The notes under the pieces: model-generated | What the model saw: only the letters and a program-made list of their open reading frames with translations | Database searches by the model: none | What the model was told of the DNA's origin: nothing | Shown here: in pieces, positions 14,040-22,542 of the stretch | How positions within the stretch are numbered: the first letter of the stretch is position 1 | How the letters are laid out: every line of letters begins with the position of its first letter | Assembly: GCA_047619205.1 (NCBI GenBank) | Contig: JBLHJR010000052.1 | Span: forward strand, 1-22,669 | DNA from: Endobugula sp047619205 | GTDB taxonomy: Bacteria; Pseudomonadota; Gammaproteobacteria; Pseudomonadales; Cellvibrionaceae | Direction of reading: 5' to 3' | Length of the DNA: 22,669 nucleotides | Made by a program: the position numbers and the translations under genes

Positions 14040-16304
14040 GTGAACCACTCTATGAATAAAATATTCGCCTTATTTAACGCTAAATTTTTACTCTTTTCGC
14101 CTTCATCAACAACACATGTTCAGCGCGAAGTCATGCGTGACATTGATTTTCGCTTGGCCGCTTATAGTCGAAATGGGATTCTCTTTAGTTTAATCATTTT
14201 CACATCATCGATACTCATTGGAGAGTATTATACCTTCAATCCTAAAATGACTCTGGTGTTGATGGTCGGTCTGGTATTGACCACGTCTATTCGGGCCTAT
14301 TTTATATTTAGATTTGATCACCTCTACGCACAAGGCCCCAATCGTTGGCGAAAACTGTTTTTTTGTTGTTCTTTACTAGGTTCTGCATGGTGGGGTTTTG
14401 TCGTCGCCAATGTCACTTGGGAAGTTGGCTTGTACTATGAAACGCCTATATTGTGGCTTTATACCGTGGCCTTTTTTGCGTTCAGCCTTTATGCCTTTGC
14501 CCCATTCCAGCGTTTCTTAAAAGTATATATGTTCGTCTCTTTTGTTCCTTGTGCGGTTATTGCTATTTCCACATTAGAAATCACCAGCATTTTTTACGGT
14601 ATAATCATGCTGATATTGTATTTTTTGCTCTGCCGGCAAGGGGCTATTGTTGGCCAGAGCCACTGGGATAAGATACAAGCCAATGAAGATTTAATGCGAA
14701 AAACGATTGCTCTTGAAGCAGAAAATATTAGCACACACAGTTCAATTAATAATCAAGATATCTTGTACCAAAATTTAACTCGAGAACTTAAATCATCGAT
14801 GCAAGAAGTGTTAGGTAGTTTGAAGTTATTGAAATACTCGAAGCTACAATTAGAAGATGAACAACTGGTCATATTAGCGGAACAAAAAAATCAACAGCAA
14901 CTCACCCTGCTAAGGAATGTAGCAGAGTTAACCGATATTTCTAATCATAAGTTATTACTAGACCAGCATGTCATCGACCCGCGTTATCACATAGAGCAAG
15001 CCTTAAATAGTGTCAGTATTGTGGCACATAAAAAAAATATTGAAATTTACTCTTCGTTCGCTGCAGACTACCCACTGCGTATTAGAGCCGATGCCGAACG
15101 TTTGGAGCAGTTAATTGCCAATTTAATTAACTCTGCCTGTCAATTTTGTTTGTCGGGAGAAATTCTATTAAGCTCGAGTTATCGTACGGAAGAAGAACCA
15201 GGCACACTAAAAATATCCATCGTCAACAAAGACCCACTAAGAACACCCGAGGCAGAAGCTGATATTAATGCAGCTTTCTCTCCTCATTATGCTACCGATA
15301 TAAAATTAGGTTTGAGCTTGGCTATTATTAAAGGTCTAGCCCAGTGTATGGGTGGAGATGCAGGAGCAGATTATAAGGCGAATGGTTATTTAATTTTTTG
15401 GGCGTCAGTAAAATTACCTTCCGTTTCTGCAGGTATGCCTAAAACACAATCATTGCTTAAGTTAGCAGGAAAGAAGACGCTGGTTTATCAGGCCCCGCAT
15501 ACGATTGCAGATGTTTTTGGTAAAACATTGGAGTCATGGGGCTTAACCGTTGATATTGTTAACGAAGAGGATGCCTCATTATCTAAAATGGAAGAATGTG
15601 TTGGTAAAGACCCTTACCAGTTAGTTATCATTTATACACAGTTAAATAATATTGAGGCATTATCGTTTTCTCAAAAAATAGCAGAGCATCCGCAACTACG
15701 CTCAACACCTCAAATAATTACCTTAAGTAAACTACAAAAAAAACTGAAGCAAGTGGAAGATCATTTTCTCAGATATCCCAGCATTGAAGTTATTTATAAG
15801 CCCATTCAATACCGTAACTTACAAAAAATGATTAAAAATCTACTGGTTGTAGATAAAAAATCTCATGCCAAATGTTCAGCAGTCGAAAACTTCTTGACGG
15901 ATAAGCATTTTTTGCTTTTTCAACAAGAAGATATAGATGTGGCGATTGTAAAAGCTATGTTGAAAAAAATAGGTTGCAAGGTCAGTGTGGCGGCAACGCT
16001 AGGCCAATGTTTCAATCAATTAGCGCAGACTCGCTTTGATGCTTTTATCTGTGAAAGTCATCTAGAGGATAACGACATGAAAAAATTTATTGATAAAGCC
16101 AGAAACGCTAATGATTGCTTACAAAAAAATAATTATAAAATACCCATCCTTGGCTTAACTAGTCATGAGCTGGAAGACGAGGAAACACATTGCCTGGCAG
16201 CAGGCATGGAGTACTATATTGACTCGCCCACTAATATTGATGATCTACGCGCAATACTCCGCCGATTTATTGGCCGAGCTATTCATATGGCAGAAAATAA
16301 ATAA
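14040..16304 (+). CDS. Degenerate hybrid histidine-kinase-like membrane protein (pseudokinase)
   Basis: The 754-residue product has the layout of a hybrid sensor kinase: about six helices (45-62, 70-90, 105-125, 137-153, 162-178, 182-197), a dimerisation segment, a GHKL ATPase-like domain and two receiver-like domains. Key residues are lost. The H-box reads LTRELKSSM, with Arg248 in place of phospho-His. The N-box is NLINSACQF (361-369) and the G1 region SIVNKDPLRTP lacks DxGxG; only LGLSLAIIKGLAQCMGG (423-439) keeps the G2 shape. Receiver 1 (478-601) has YTQ at the phospho-Asp strand. Receiver 2 (621-746) has FQQED for the acidic pair, Glu672 for phospho-Asp and DSP for the KP lysine. Starts at GTG 14040 or ATG 14052 both lack an SD. 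It is probably a protein-interaction or ligand-sensing regulator; no partner is visible. Confidence 0.82.
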   Translation: MNHSMNKIFALFNAKFLLFSPSSTTHVQREVMRDIDFRLAAYSRNGILFSLIIFTSSILIGEYYTFNPKMTLVLMVGLVLTTSIRAYFIFRFDHLYAQGPNRWRKLFFCCSLLGSAWWGFVVANVTWEVGLYYETPILWLYTVAFFAFSLYAFAPFQRFLKVYMFVSFVPCAVIAISTLEITSIFYGIIMLILYFLLCRQGAIVGQSHWDKIQANEDLMRKTIALEAENISTHSSINNQDILYQNLTRELKSSMQEVLGSLKLLKYSKLQLEDEQLVILAEQKNQQQLTLLRNVAELTDISNHKLLLDQHVIDPRYHIEQALNSVSIVAHKKNIEIYSSFAADYPLRIRADAERLEQLIANLINSACQFCLSGEILLSSSYRTEEEPGTLKISIVNKDPLRTPEAEADINAAFSPHYATDIKLGLSLAIIKGLAQCMGGDAGADYKANGYLIFWASVKLPSVSAGMPKTQSLLKLAGKKTLVYQAPHTIADVFGKTLESWGLTVDIVNEEDASLSKMEECVGKDPYQLVIIYTQLNNIEALSFSQKIAEHPQLRSTPQIITLSKLQKKLKQVEDHFLRYPSIEVIYKPIQYRNLQKMIKNLLVVDKKSHAKCSAVENFLTDKHFLLFQQEDIDVAIVKAMLKKIGCKVSVAATLGQCFNQLAQTRFDAFICESHLEDNDMKKFIDKARNANDCLQKNNYKIPILGLTSHELEDEETHCLAAGMEYYIDSPTNIDDLRAILRRFIGRAIHMAENK

Positions 16305-16348
16305 TACTTATTGGGATGGGTTTTAACGCCGACGTACTAGCAGGGTGC

Positions 16349-16454
16349 TTGAAAAGAATACGCTCCGTTTCAGGCCATCTGAGGCATGGATGCCGAAGCT
16401 GAGCGTATAGGCACATATTCACAGCGCGCCTGAAATGGAGTGTATTCTTTTCAA
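16349..16454. repeat. 27-bp-arm stem-loop between convergent genes
   Basis: Positions 16349-16375 pair with 16428-16454. Of 27 pairs, 25 are Watson-Crick and the other two are G-T, which still pair in RNA. The loop of 52 bases has its own GGCAT/ATGCC hairpin. It lies 44 bases after the pseudokinase stop and 21 bases beyond the xthA stop, so it may end both transcripts, though no T-run adjoins it. A mobile palindromic repeat is equally possible. Confidence 0.75.
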
Positions 16455-16475
16455 ATGATCCAGTAGTAAATGCGA

Positions 16476-17294
16476 TTACTGGTGAAAATACGTCCAAATA
16501 GGGCAGTGGTCTGAAGGTTTTGTCATTGCACGAACATCATAATCAATACCAGCCTCTTTGCAGTGAGCCATGAGGGGTTGGGTCGCTAAGATAACATCAA
16601 TGCGTAAGCCCCGCTTAGGGTCGCGTTCAAAGCCGCGGCTACGGTAATCAAACCAACTAAATTTATCACTGTTGTCAGGATGCAGTTCGCGATAAGTGTC
16701 GCTTAATCCCCAGGAATATAAACGTTCTAACCATTCGCGCTCAACAGGTAAAAAACTACACTTCCCTGTTTTTAGCCAGCGCTTTCGATTATCTTCGCCA
16801 ATACCGATATCGATATCAGCTGGAGAAATATTGACGTCGCCCATAACGATCAGTTGTTCGGTTGGCTTATGATTCTTTATCAAGTAATCTTGCAGGTCGG
16901 CGTAGAATTTTTCTTTGTTAGCAAATTTGGTCGGATGATCTTGACTTTCTCCTTGAGGGAAATAGCCATTGATCACAGATATTTCACCACCGAAGGGCGA
17001 TTCAAAGCGCCCCGCAATAAAGCGTTTTTGTGATTCAGGGGTATCTGTATCATAGCCTTTAGCTACAGATAAAAATTTGTGTTTAGACATTAACGCGACG
17101 CCGTAGTGAGTTTTTTGTCCCGTAAAGTGTACGTTATAACCCATCTCTTCAATGGTGTCGATAGGAAAATCTTCATCGGTAACTTTAGTTTCTTGTAATC
17201 CGATGAAGTCGGGATCGTGTACTTTGATAAGGGCTTCTAGTTGATGGAAGCGTTGACGGATACTGTTAACATTAAATGAAATAGCTTTAATCAT
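16476..17294 (-). CDS. xthA: Exodeoxyribonuclease III (XthA)
   Basis: ExoIII is the main AP endonuclease and 3'-5' exonuclease/phosphatase of base excision repair, cytoplasmic and Mg2+-dependent. The 272 residues align along the whole E. coli protein (268). Catalytic and metal positions are in place: Asn8, Glu35 (LQETKV), Tyr111 (NGYFPQGESQDHP), Asp153 and Asn155 (GDVNISPADIDIGIG), Asp233 (RGLRIDVIL), and Asp262/His263 (KPSDHCPIW). The block RKRWLKTGKCSFLPVEREW is diagnostic. The ATG has no strong SD. It lies 62 bases downstream of prc on the same strand, with no terminator seen between, and converges on the pseudokinase gene. Confidence 0.97.
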   Translation of the reverse strand: MIKAISFNVNSIRQRFHQLEALIKVHDPDFIGLQETKVTDEDFPIDTIEEMGYNVHFTGQKTHYGVALMSKHKFLSVAKGYDTDTPESQKRFIAGRFESPFGGEISVINGYFPQGESQDHPTKFANKEKFYADLQDYLIKNHKPTEQLIVMGDVNISPADIDIGIGEDNRKRWLKTGKCSFLPVEREWLERLYSWGLSDTYRELHPDNSDKFSWFDYRSRGFERDPKRGLRIDVILATQPLMAHCKEAGIDYDVRAMTKPSDHCPIWTYFHQ

Positions 17295-17356
17295 AAGAAT
17301 TTTTCGTGTCTATTGGACATATTTTTTTACAGTAGGGGTACTAAAGAATCAAGTGG

Positions 17357-19489
17357 CTAGGGAGTTAACGCCACCTGTTTAGGTGATTTTTTTAACTGAT
17401 TAATGAAATCTTTTAAGATATAACCGGCCTCACTTAAGATAGCATCATTTTTTATGTCAATCGTCGTGGCCCCAGCATTAGCTGCACGTTTTATATTTTC
17501 TTTTTCTGTTTCATCTTTATATTCAGAAAAGTTAGCATAAGCGGTCAGGCCTTTAGATAAGCGGCGCTTATTTTCAATAGCTAAGGATTGCATTTCTATT
17601 GACGCTTTTTCTTTAAGGCGTTTGCTTTCTTGCAGCGAAACTGTTTTCTTCTTGTTCAGTGCGGCTAACAGTGATTTCCGTTCGTTTAAATAAATGAAAT
17701 CTGGGTTAGCATCAATACGTTGGTTATGTTGTTGTGATAACTGCTCAATTAGCTCGTTTAGTGAAAAGTAGGTGCCATACCGTTCGGGTAGGGTTTTACT
17801 CCAAGACAGCGCAGTAGCATAACTACTTTCACCCACCTCTGTAATATCGATCAGTTCTGGCATAAGGATGTCAGGAATGACGCCTCTATGCTGCGTACTA
17901 TCACCAGAGACACGATAAAATTTTGATTCAGTGATTTTTAAATCGCCTTGGCTTTTTAATGGTGTTAGTGTTTGTACTGTGCCTTTACCAAATGATTGTG
18001 AGCCAACTACTAAGCCTCGGTGATAATCTTGAATGGCCCCCGCAAAAATTTCTGAGGCAGAGGCGCTTAAACGATTAATTAGGACCACAAGCGGGCCGCG
18101 ATAACGGGCATTATTTTGTGAATAATCACTAATCTTTTGCCCACCATCTTTACCTATCTGTACTACTGGACCTTTATCAATGAAAAGATCAGTCACTGCG
18201 GTCGCTTCATACAGTGAGCCACCACCATTATTACGCAGATCGACGACAATGCCATCGACACCTTCGTTTTCTAGTTCCGTAATTAAGCGATGAACATCTT
18301 TTGTTGTACTACGATAGTTAGGGTCACGTTGGCGGTAGGCATCAAAGTCTAAATAGAAAGTAGGGATGTTAATAACGCCCACCTTAAAATTTTGTCCTTC
18401 GTCTTTAAGGTTAATGACTGCTTTTTGTGCGGCTTGATCTTCAAGCTTCACCTTGTCGCGTTTGATTTGAATAATCTTTTTCGACTCATCAGTAATGCCA
18501 GAAGACGATACTTCTAAGCGAACAATAGAATCTTTATCACCACGAATAAGGTCAACGACTTCATCTAAGCGCCAGCCTACGACATCAACCATATCGCCAC
18601 CTTCCCCTTGAGCTACGCCTGATATCTTATCTGCAGGCTTCAACTGCCCTTGCTTATCAGCGGGGCCACCGGTAACGATGCGTACTACTTTAGTGTAGCC
18701 ATCTTCACTTTGTAGAACTGCGCCGATGCCTTCGAGGGATAGAGACATACGAATAGAGAAGGTCTCAGAAGTCCGGGGGGAGAAGTAGTTAGTGTGAGGG
18801 TCATATAGCTCTGTAAAGGCATTGATATAAATCTCGTAAATATCTTCCGCACTAGTTTTTTGTATGCGTGTAAGTTGATCGTTATAACGTTTTAATAGTG
18901 TTTTACGTGATTTATCAATGGGCTCGTCAGCCAACTTTTTTGTGAGAAAAAAAGATTTCACTCTTTTTCTCCATATCTCATCGGCTTCTTTAGATGTTTT
19001 TGGCCATCCGTTCTCATCATTATCAAGGGAAATCTCTTCGTTGATGGTAAAATCAATCGGCTTTTCGTCACTCTTTAACGAAGCAATGACACTGGTGAGG
19101 CGTTTACTCAGCCTTTCTTGTAAGCGACTATAGATCTTAAACCCCGTAGCATTTTCACCTTTCTTTAATTCATCATCTAATGAAAATTGATGGAGCGTAA
19201 ACTCATCGATGTCAGACTGTATAAATATGGATTTATTCGGATCTAGCTGCTCTAAGTAGTTGTTCAAAAAACGAGCGGAAAGGGCGTCGTTAACCTCTAT
19301 ATCTACGAAGTGACGCTGATCCAGTGTTTGCAGTATTTCAATCGTCGCTTTCTGCTGTGCCTGAGTGCTTTCTATTGTTGCTTGCCTTGTTGCAGTATTT
19401 ATAGAAGAGTGGCTATAGGAAGAGATGAGCAGGAGCGCAGCAACAAAGAAACTATGGAGAGATAATCTAGTTATATTTTGCATAGACAT
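17357..19489 (-). CDS. prc: Prc/Tsp, carboxy-terminal (tail-specific) processing protease
   Basis: Prc is a periplasmic S41 protease that degrades proteins from nonpolar C-termini and helps control murein enzymes. The 710 residues include a signal peptide (cleavage near 28), an N-terminal helical domain (about 35-240), a PDZ domain (about 245-345), the S41 core and a C-terminal domain rich in Lys and Glu (DUF3340-like position). The Ser-Lys dyad is visible: Ser477 in NRLSASASEIF and Lys502 in SFGKGTVQTL, 25 residues apart as in E. coli Prc. FTELYDPHTNYFSP (225-238) and VDLRNNGGGS (417-425 region) are conserved. The start ATG has a second ATG two codons in; neither has a clear SD. Confidence 0.96.
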   Translation of the reverse strand: MSMQNITRLSLHSFFVAALLLISSYSHSSINTATRQATIESTQAQQKATIEILQTLDQRHFVDIEVNDALSARFLNNYLEQLDPNKSIFIQSDIDEFTLHQFSLDDELKKGENATGFKIYSRLQERLSKRLTSVIASLKSDEKPIDFTINEEISLDNDENGWPKTSKEADEIWRKRVKSFFLTKKLADEPIDKSRKTLLKRYNDQLTRIQKTSAEDIYEIYINAFTELYDPHTNYFSPRTSETFSIRMSLSLEGIGAVLQSEDGYTKVVRIVTGGPADKQGQLKPADKISGVAQGEGGDMVDVVGWRLDEVVDLIRGDKDSIVRLEVSSSGITDESKKIIQIKRDKVKLEDQAAQKAVINLKDEGQNFKVGVINIPTFYLDFDAYRQRDPNYRSTTKDVHRLITELENEGVDGIVVDLRNNGGGSLYEATAVTDLFIDKGPVVQIGKDGGQKISDYSQNNARYRGPLVVLINRLSASASEIFAGAIQDYHRGLVVGSQSFGKGTVQTLTPLKSQGDLKITESKFYRVSGDSTQHRGVIPDILMPELIDITEVGESSYATALSWSKTLPERYGTYFSLNELIEQLSQQHNQRIDANPDFIYLNERKSLLAALNKKKTVSLQESKRLKEKASIEMQSLAIENKRRLSKGLTAYANFSEYKDETEKENIKRAANAGATTIDIKNDAILSEAGYILKDFINQLKKSPKQVALTP

Positions 19490-20010
19490 ATACGAGGCTT
19501 CAGTGATAAAAATAAGAATAAGAATAAATATACCGCACCTAAAGTATAGGCATTACTATCGAATATCAATAGTAATAATCTACGTACAGCGTTATTTATC
19601 GTTAAATTACTAGATTTAAGCGGCGTATGTATTGGCTTGGAGAGATTCTTTGTTCATACCTTGCCTGTTCAACTTAACCTATATGCGCACCAACTGTTCA
19701 TAAACCCCACATAGTTTGGGGCTAAATTTATCACCAATTAAACATAATCTACAGCTTTCTTAAACCCATTTTTTAAAGAAAAAACTTTGTTATATATATT
19801 ATTTCGGCTTAAATCATTGAATAATAACCTTATTTACCTCGGTACTTATGGCCTTATGGGCATGGATGCTCTTCGACCAATCAATCAATAGTACTGGTAT
19901 TATTAGGGTCACCATCAGTGTTATAGGGCTCGGGTTTATTACCCTAGGGGATTTTACATCGTGTATTGCATTATCCTGCACCCAATTCCAACAACATAAA
20001 AGTGTGATGC

Positions 20011-20176
20011 CTAGGAGGCTGTCCGAGAATAGAGAACCTACTGCGGAAAAACTATTTCGGCCCATTTTTCCGATCATTTTCGTTGAATAAAACCACTATT
20101 CGCCTCAAATGTTCGAAAAAATGGACTCAACATTGTTTCCCCTCGCTACGGCCCCTGTTCTCGGACAGCCTCCTAG
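20011..20176. mobile_element. 166-bp MITE-like palindrome flanked by CTAG
   Basis: CTAGGAGGCTGTCCGAGAA (20011-20029) is exactly repeated in inverted form as TTCTCGGACAGCCTCCTAG (20158-20176). The inner halves still align with each other toward a centre near 20093, so most of the element could fold on itself. It encodes nothing. CTAG at both edges could be a target-site duplication of GAGGCTGTCC...GGACAGCCTC ends, or simply the palindromic tip of the repeat. This is the build expected of a non-autonomous element moved by a transposase encoded elsewhere; the parent element is not visible here. Confidence 0.75.
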
Positions 20177-20295
20177 ATAAGTTACCATTTAGTGCGTGCC
20201 TTGGAAAAGTTTCCAGTAAAAGTGTCCATATAGGGAGCGACACCATCCCACTAGGGTATTTAGGTGCCACTCTGAAGGTTTGAGTTGTTTTTAAA

Positions 20296-20310
20296 TGATA
20301 ATATTTCTCA
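20296..20310 (+). promoter_or_regulatory. Fur box upstream of the TonB-dependent receptor
   Basis: TGATAAT-A-TTTCTCA fits the 7-1-7 Fur consensus TGATAATNATTATCA at 12 of 14 defined positions. It lies 45 bases before the receptor ATG and includes GATAAT, usable as a -10 hexamer, so iron-loaded Fur would block the promoter. Fur control is inferred from the match and the gene type. Confidence 0.65.
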
Positions 20311-20355
20311 TCTAGAACGTTTGAAACACACTCGCTTATATATTTGGAGATTTAC

Positions 20356-22542
20356 ATGACCACCGCACATTCACGCAGAGCCTACACAGCTCTTATTTGT
20401 TCTCTTTTAGCGATACCGGTTGTCGCTGATGAGGATACAGCAGCAGAAAAAAATACCTCTCTGCCATCCATTGTAGTGACGGCTACAAAATTAGAAAAAG
20501 ACCCTACTGATGTTCCATTTGGGCTGACTGTATTTAATGCTGAAGCACTAAAACAAAAGCGTATAAACACCGTATATGATGCCTTAAAAAACACCCCTAA
20601 TGTAGATATTGTCTCGTCAGGTGATGGCCGAGCCAATGCGATAAAAATTCGAGGTGTGGGGCCATTAGGTGGCCCAGCTAATGTCGAAGATACCAGTGTG
20701 GTGGTTTATGTAGATGGTATTCCACAGCCGCTAAGTGCAATAGAAAACACACACTTTGATGCTGAGAGAATAGAAGTATTAAAAGGTCCTCAAGGCACCT
20801 TGTTTGGCCGCAACACAACGGGTGGAGCAGTGAATATTATTACCCCTACACCGACTGCCGATTCCGAACTCTCGATTAGTATTTCTGGTGGAGAAAATGG
20901 CCATTATTCGTTAGGTACTGTTGCATCAGGCGAGCTATCACCTGGAAAAGTGTTTGGGCGAATTGCCTTCACATCTCAAGGAGATGATGCGTATATTGAA
21001 AATAAAATTGGTACGGATATCGGTGAAAATAAAAAAGAAGCCGTAAGAGGGACATTATTTTTTACACCTACGGATGATACCGATATCAAAGTGACGCTAT
21101 CGGCAGAAAAAGACAATCGTACTTTTTCCGTGATCGGTCTACGTCCAGAGAATGGGCAAGACTTCGTCACGTCTTTAGACAAGCCCAATAATGTAGATAA
21201 AGATGCATATGGCTTGGGTGTTACCCTGAATCACGACGCTGAGAATGTCAGGTTCACCAGTGCCACAGGTGTTAATCGGGTGAAAACTGACTTGCTGACA
21301 GATGATACCGATAGTCTTTTCTTCACCCCTAATTTCTCTGGTTTCTTCGGCTCTGACTCCACTGTTTATGATAATACAGCCCAAGATACCTCAGACTGGA
21401 GGGAAGAGCACACAACAATCAGTCAAGAGTTTCGTTTAAGTTCAGCTGAAGATGCTGATGTTGAATGGGTGTCAGGTGTGTCATTTTACAAGAGTAACTT
21501 TGATACTTTATATAAAAACCAGGCAACATTTAACTCAGCGTCTAGTAATGGTACTAGAGAAGGTCAGCAAGAAACTCGCTCCAACTCAATTTTTGGTGAA
21601 TTAACACTGCCTGTCAGTAAAGATGTCAGTGTTGTCGCGGGGTTACGTTCGACCAATGAAAAGAAAACAGAAGATCTTAGTTATATAGGCAATGGGGCTA
21701 CCGGAACTGTAGCATCGGCTACTCGAAAACAAGATTTAGAAGATAAATTTATTACTGGGCGAACCTCTGTTATTGTTGCAATAGATCCCTTTTCTCGAGT
21801 GTTTGCTACGATTTCTTCGGGCCATAAAACCGGTGGCTTTCAGCGTTTTTCAACCAATATAGCGACAGGATCGTTGGCGGATGATACATATACCGGTAGC
21901 GATATTACTGCCTATGAGATGGGCTTCAAGCATCGAGCAGGCGATGGATCGATGACATTCGATTTATCTCTGTTTTATAACGACCTAGACAACGAGCAAG
22001 TTTCACAATTCGACCCCACTGTCAGCGGATTTAAAACGTTAAATGTCGATGCGAGTACCTATGGTGTTGAATTACACAGTAGTCATCAGCTAAGTAGTGC
22101 ATTTAGATTATCAAGCAACTTAGGTTATACCGTCGCAGAAATGAATAATCTTGAAGCTGAATTTATCAGCTTAGTAAAAGGCAAGGATGGCAACACCCTA
22201 CCTAATACTCCAGAGTGGACCGGTGGCATGAGTCTACAGTATCGAGATCGAGCTAAATGGATCGGTAATAAGACTGAATTATTTACCGATATTTCTTGGC
22301 AGTATATTGGAAAAAGACAAGGTAATATTTCAAATTCATTTACTTTAAAACCATTTAGTGAAATCAATATAAATACCGGTTTTGTGTTGAATGACAATAT
22401 AAAAATATCGGCTTTTGTGCGCAATTTATTGGATGAAAATAAGGAGCAGTTTGGCTTTGATTTTTTTAATAATAAAGATGACATTGGTGTTAGTGTGGGT
22501 AGAGGTCGAGTGATTGGTTTAGAGCTGGCCGCCTCTTTTTAA
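20356..22542 (+). CDS. TonB-dependent outer-membrane receptor, probably for an iron complex
   Basis: The 728 residues form a TonB-dependent receptor. There is a signal peptide (about 1-24, ending PVVADE), a TonB box near SIVVTATK (38-45), and a plug domain to about 165 with NVDIVSSGDGRANAIKIRG and the signature ERIEVLKGPQGTLFGRNTTG. A 22-strand-type barrel follows, ending in LELAASF with terminal Phe. ATG at 20356 is preferred because GGAG (20346-20349) sits 6 bases upstream; the frame also opens at a TTG at 20344, inside that SD. A Fur box lies just upstream, favouring a siderophore or other iron chelate as substrate. No biosynthesis or ABC-uptake genes are in view, so the ligand cannot be named. 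Confidence 0.93.
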   Translation: MTTAHSRRAYTALICSLLAIPVVADEDTAAEKNTSLPSIVVTATKLEKDPTDVPFGLTVFNAEALKQKRINTVYDALKNTPNVDIVSSGDGRANAIKIRGVGPLGGPANVEDTSVVVYVDGIPQPLSAIENTHFDAERIEVLKGPQGTLFGRNTTGGAVNIITPTPTADSELSISISGGENGHYSLGTVASGELSPGKVFGRIAFTSQGDDAYIENKIGTDIGENKKEAVRGTLFFTPTDDTDIKVTLSAEKDNRTFSVIGLRPENGQDFVTSLDKPNNVDKDAYGLGVTLNHDAENVRFTSATGVNRVKTDLLTDDTDSLFFTPNFSGFFGSDSTVYDNTAQDTSDWREEHTTISQEFRLSSAEDADVEWVSGVSFYKSNFDTLYKNQATFNSASSNGTREGQQETRSNSIFGELTLPVSKDVSVVAGLRSTNEKKTEDLSYIGNGATGTVASATRKQDLEDKFITGRTSVIVAIDPFSRVFATISSGHKTGGFQRFSTNIATGSLADDTYTGSDITAYEMGFKHRAGDGSMTFDLSLFYNDLDNEQVSQFDPTVSGFKTLNVDASTYGVELHSSHQLSSAFRLSSNLGYTVAEMNNLEAEFISLVKGKDGNTLPNTPEWTGGMSLQYRDRAKWIGNKTELFTDISWQYIGKRQGNISNSFTLKPFSEININTGFVLNDNIKISAFVRNLLDENKEQFGFDFFNNKDDIGVSVGRGRVIGLELAASF

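Larger units (their letters stand above)
19490..20355. other. Long spacer between prc and the TonB-dependent receptor gene
   Basis: These 866 bases lie between divergent genes. They contain three near-identical AATAAG hexamers (about 19511-19528), AT-rich promoter-like DNA to about 19810, a stretch at 19814-20010 with small frames on both strands that I cannot recognise, a MITE-like palindrome (20011-20176) and the Fur-box promoter region of the receptor gene (20296-20310). No RNA gene was recognised. Confidence 0.6.

Noticed and set aside
19507..19530. AATAAG hexamer triplication near the prc start
   Set aside because: It is a short AT-rich direct repeat with no evident function beyond local base composition.
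19814..20090. Small frames on both strands (87 and 80 codons) upstream of the receptor gene
   Set aside because: Both run into the MITE-like palindrome, which supplies much of their termini, and neither has an SD or recognisable protein.
20083..20283. 66-codon + strand frame across the right arm of the palindromic repeat
   Set aside because: It is a translation of repeat DNA and lacks an SD.
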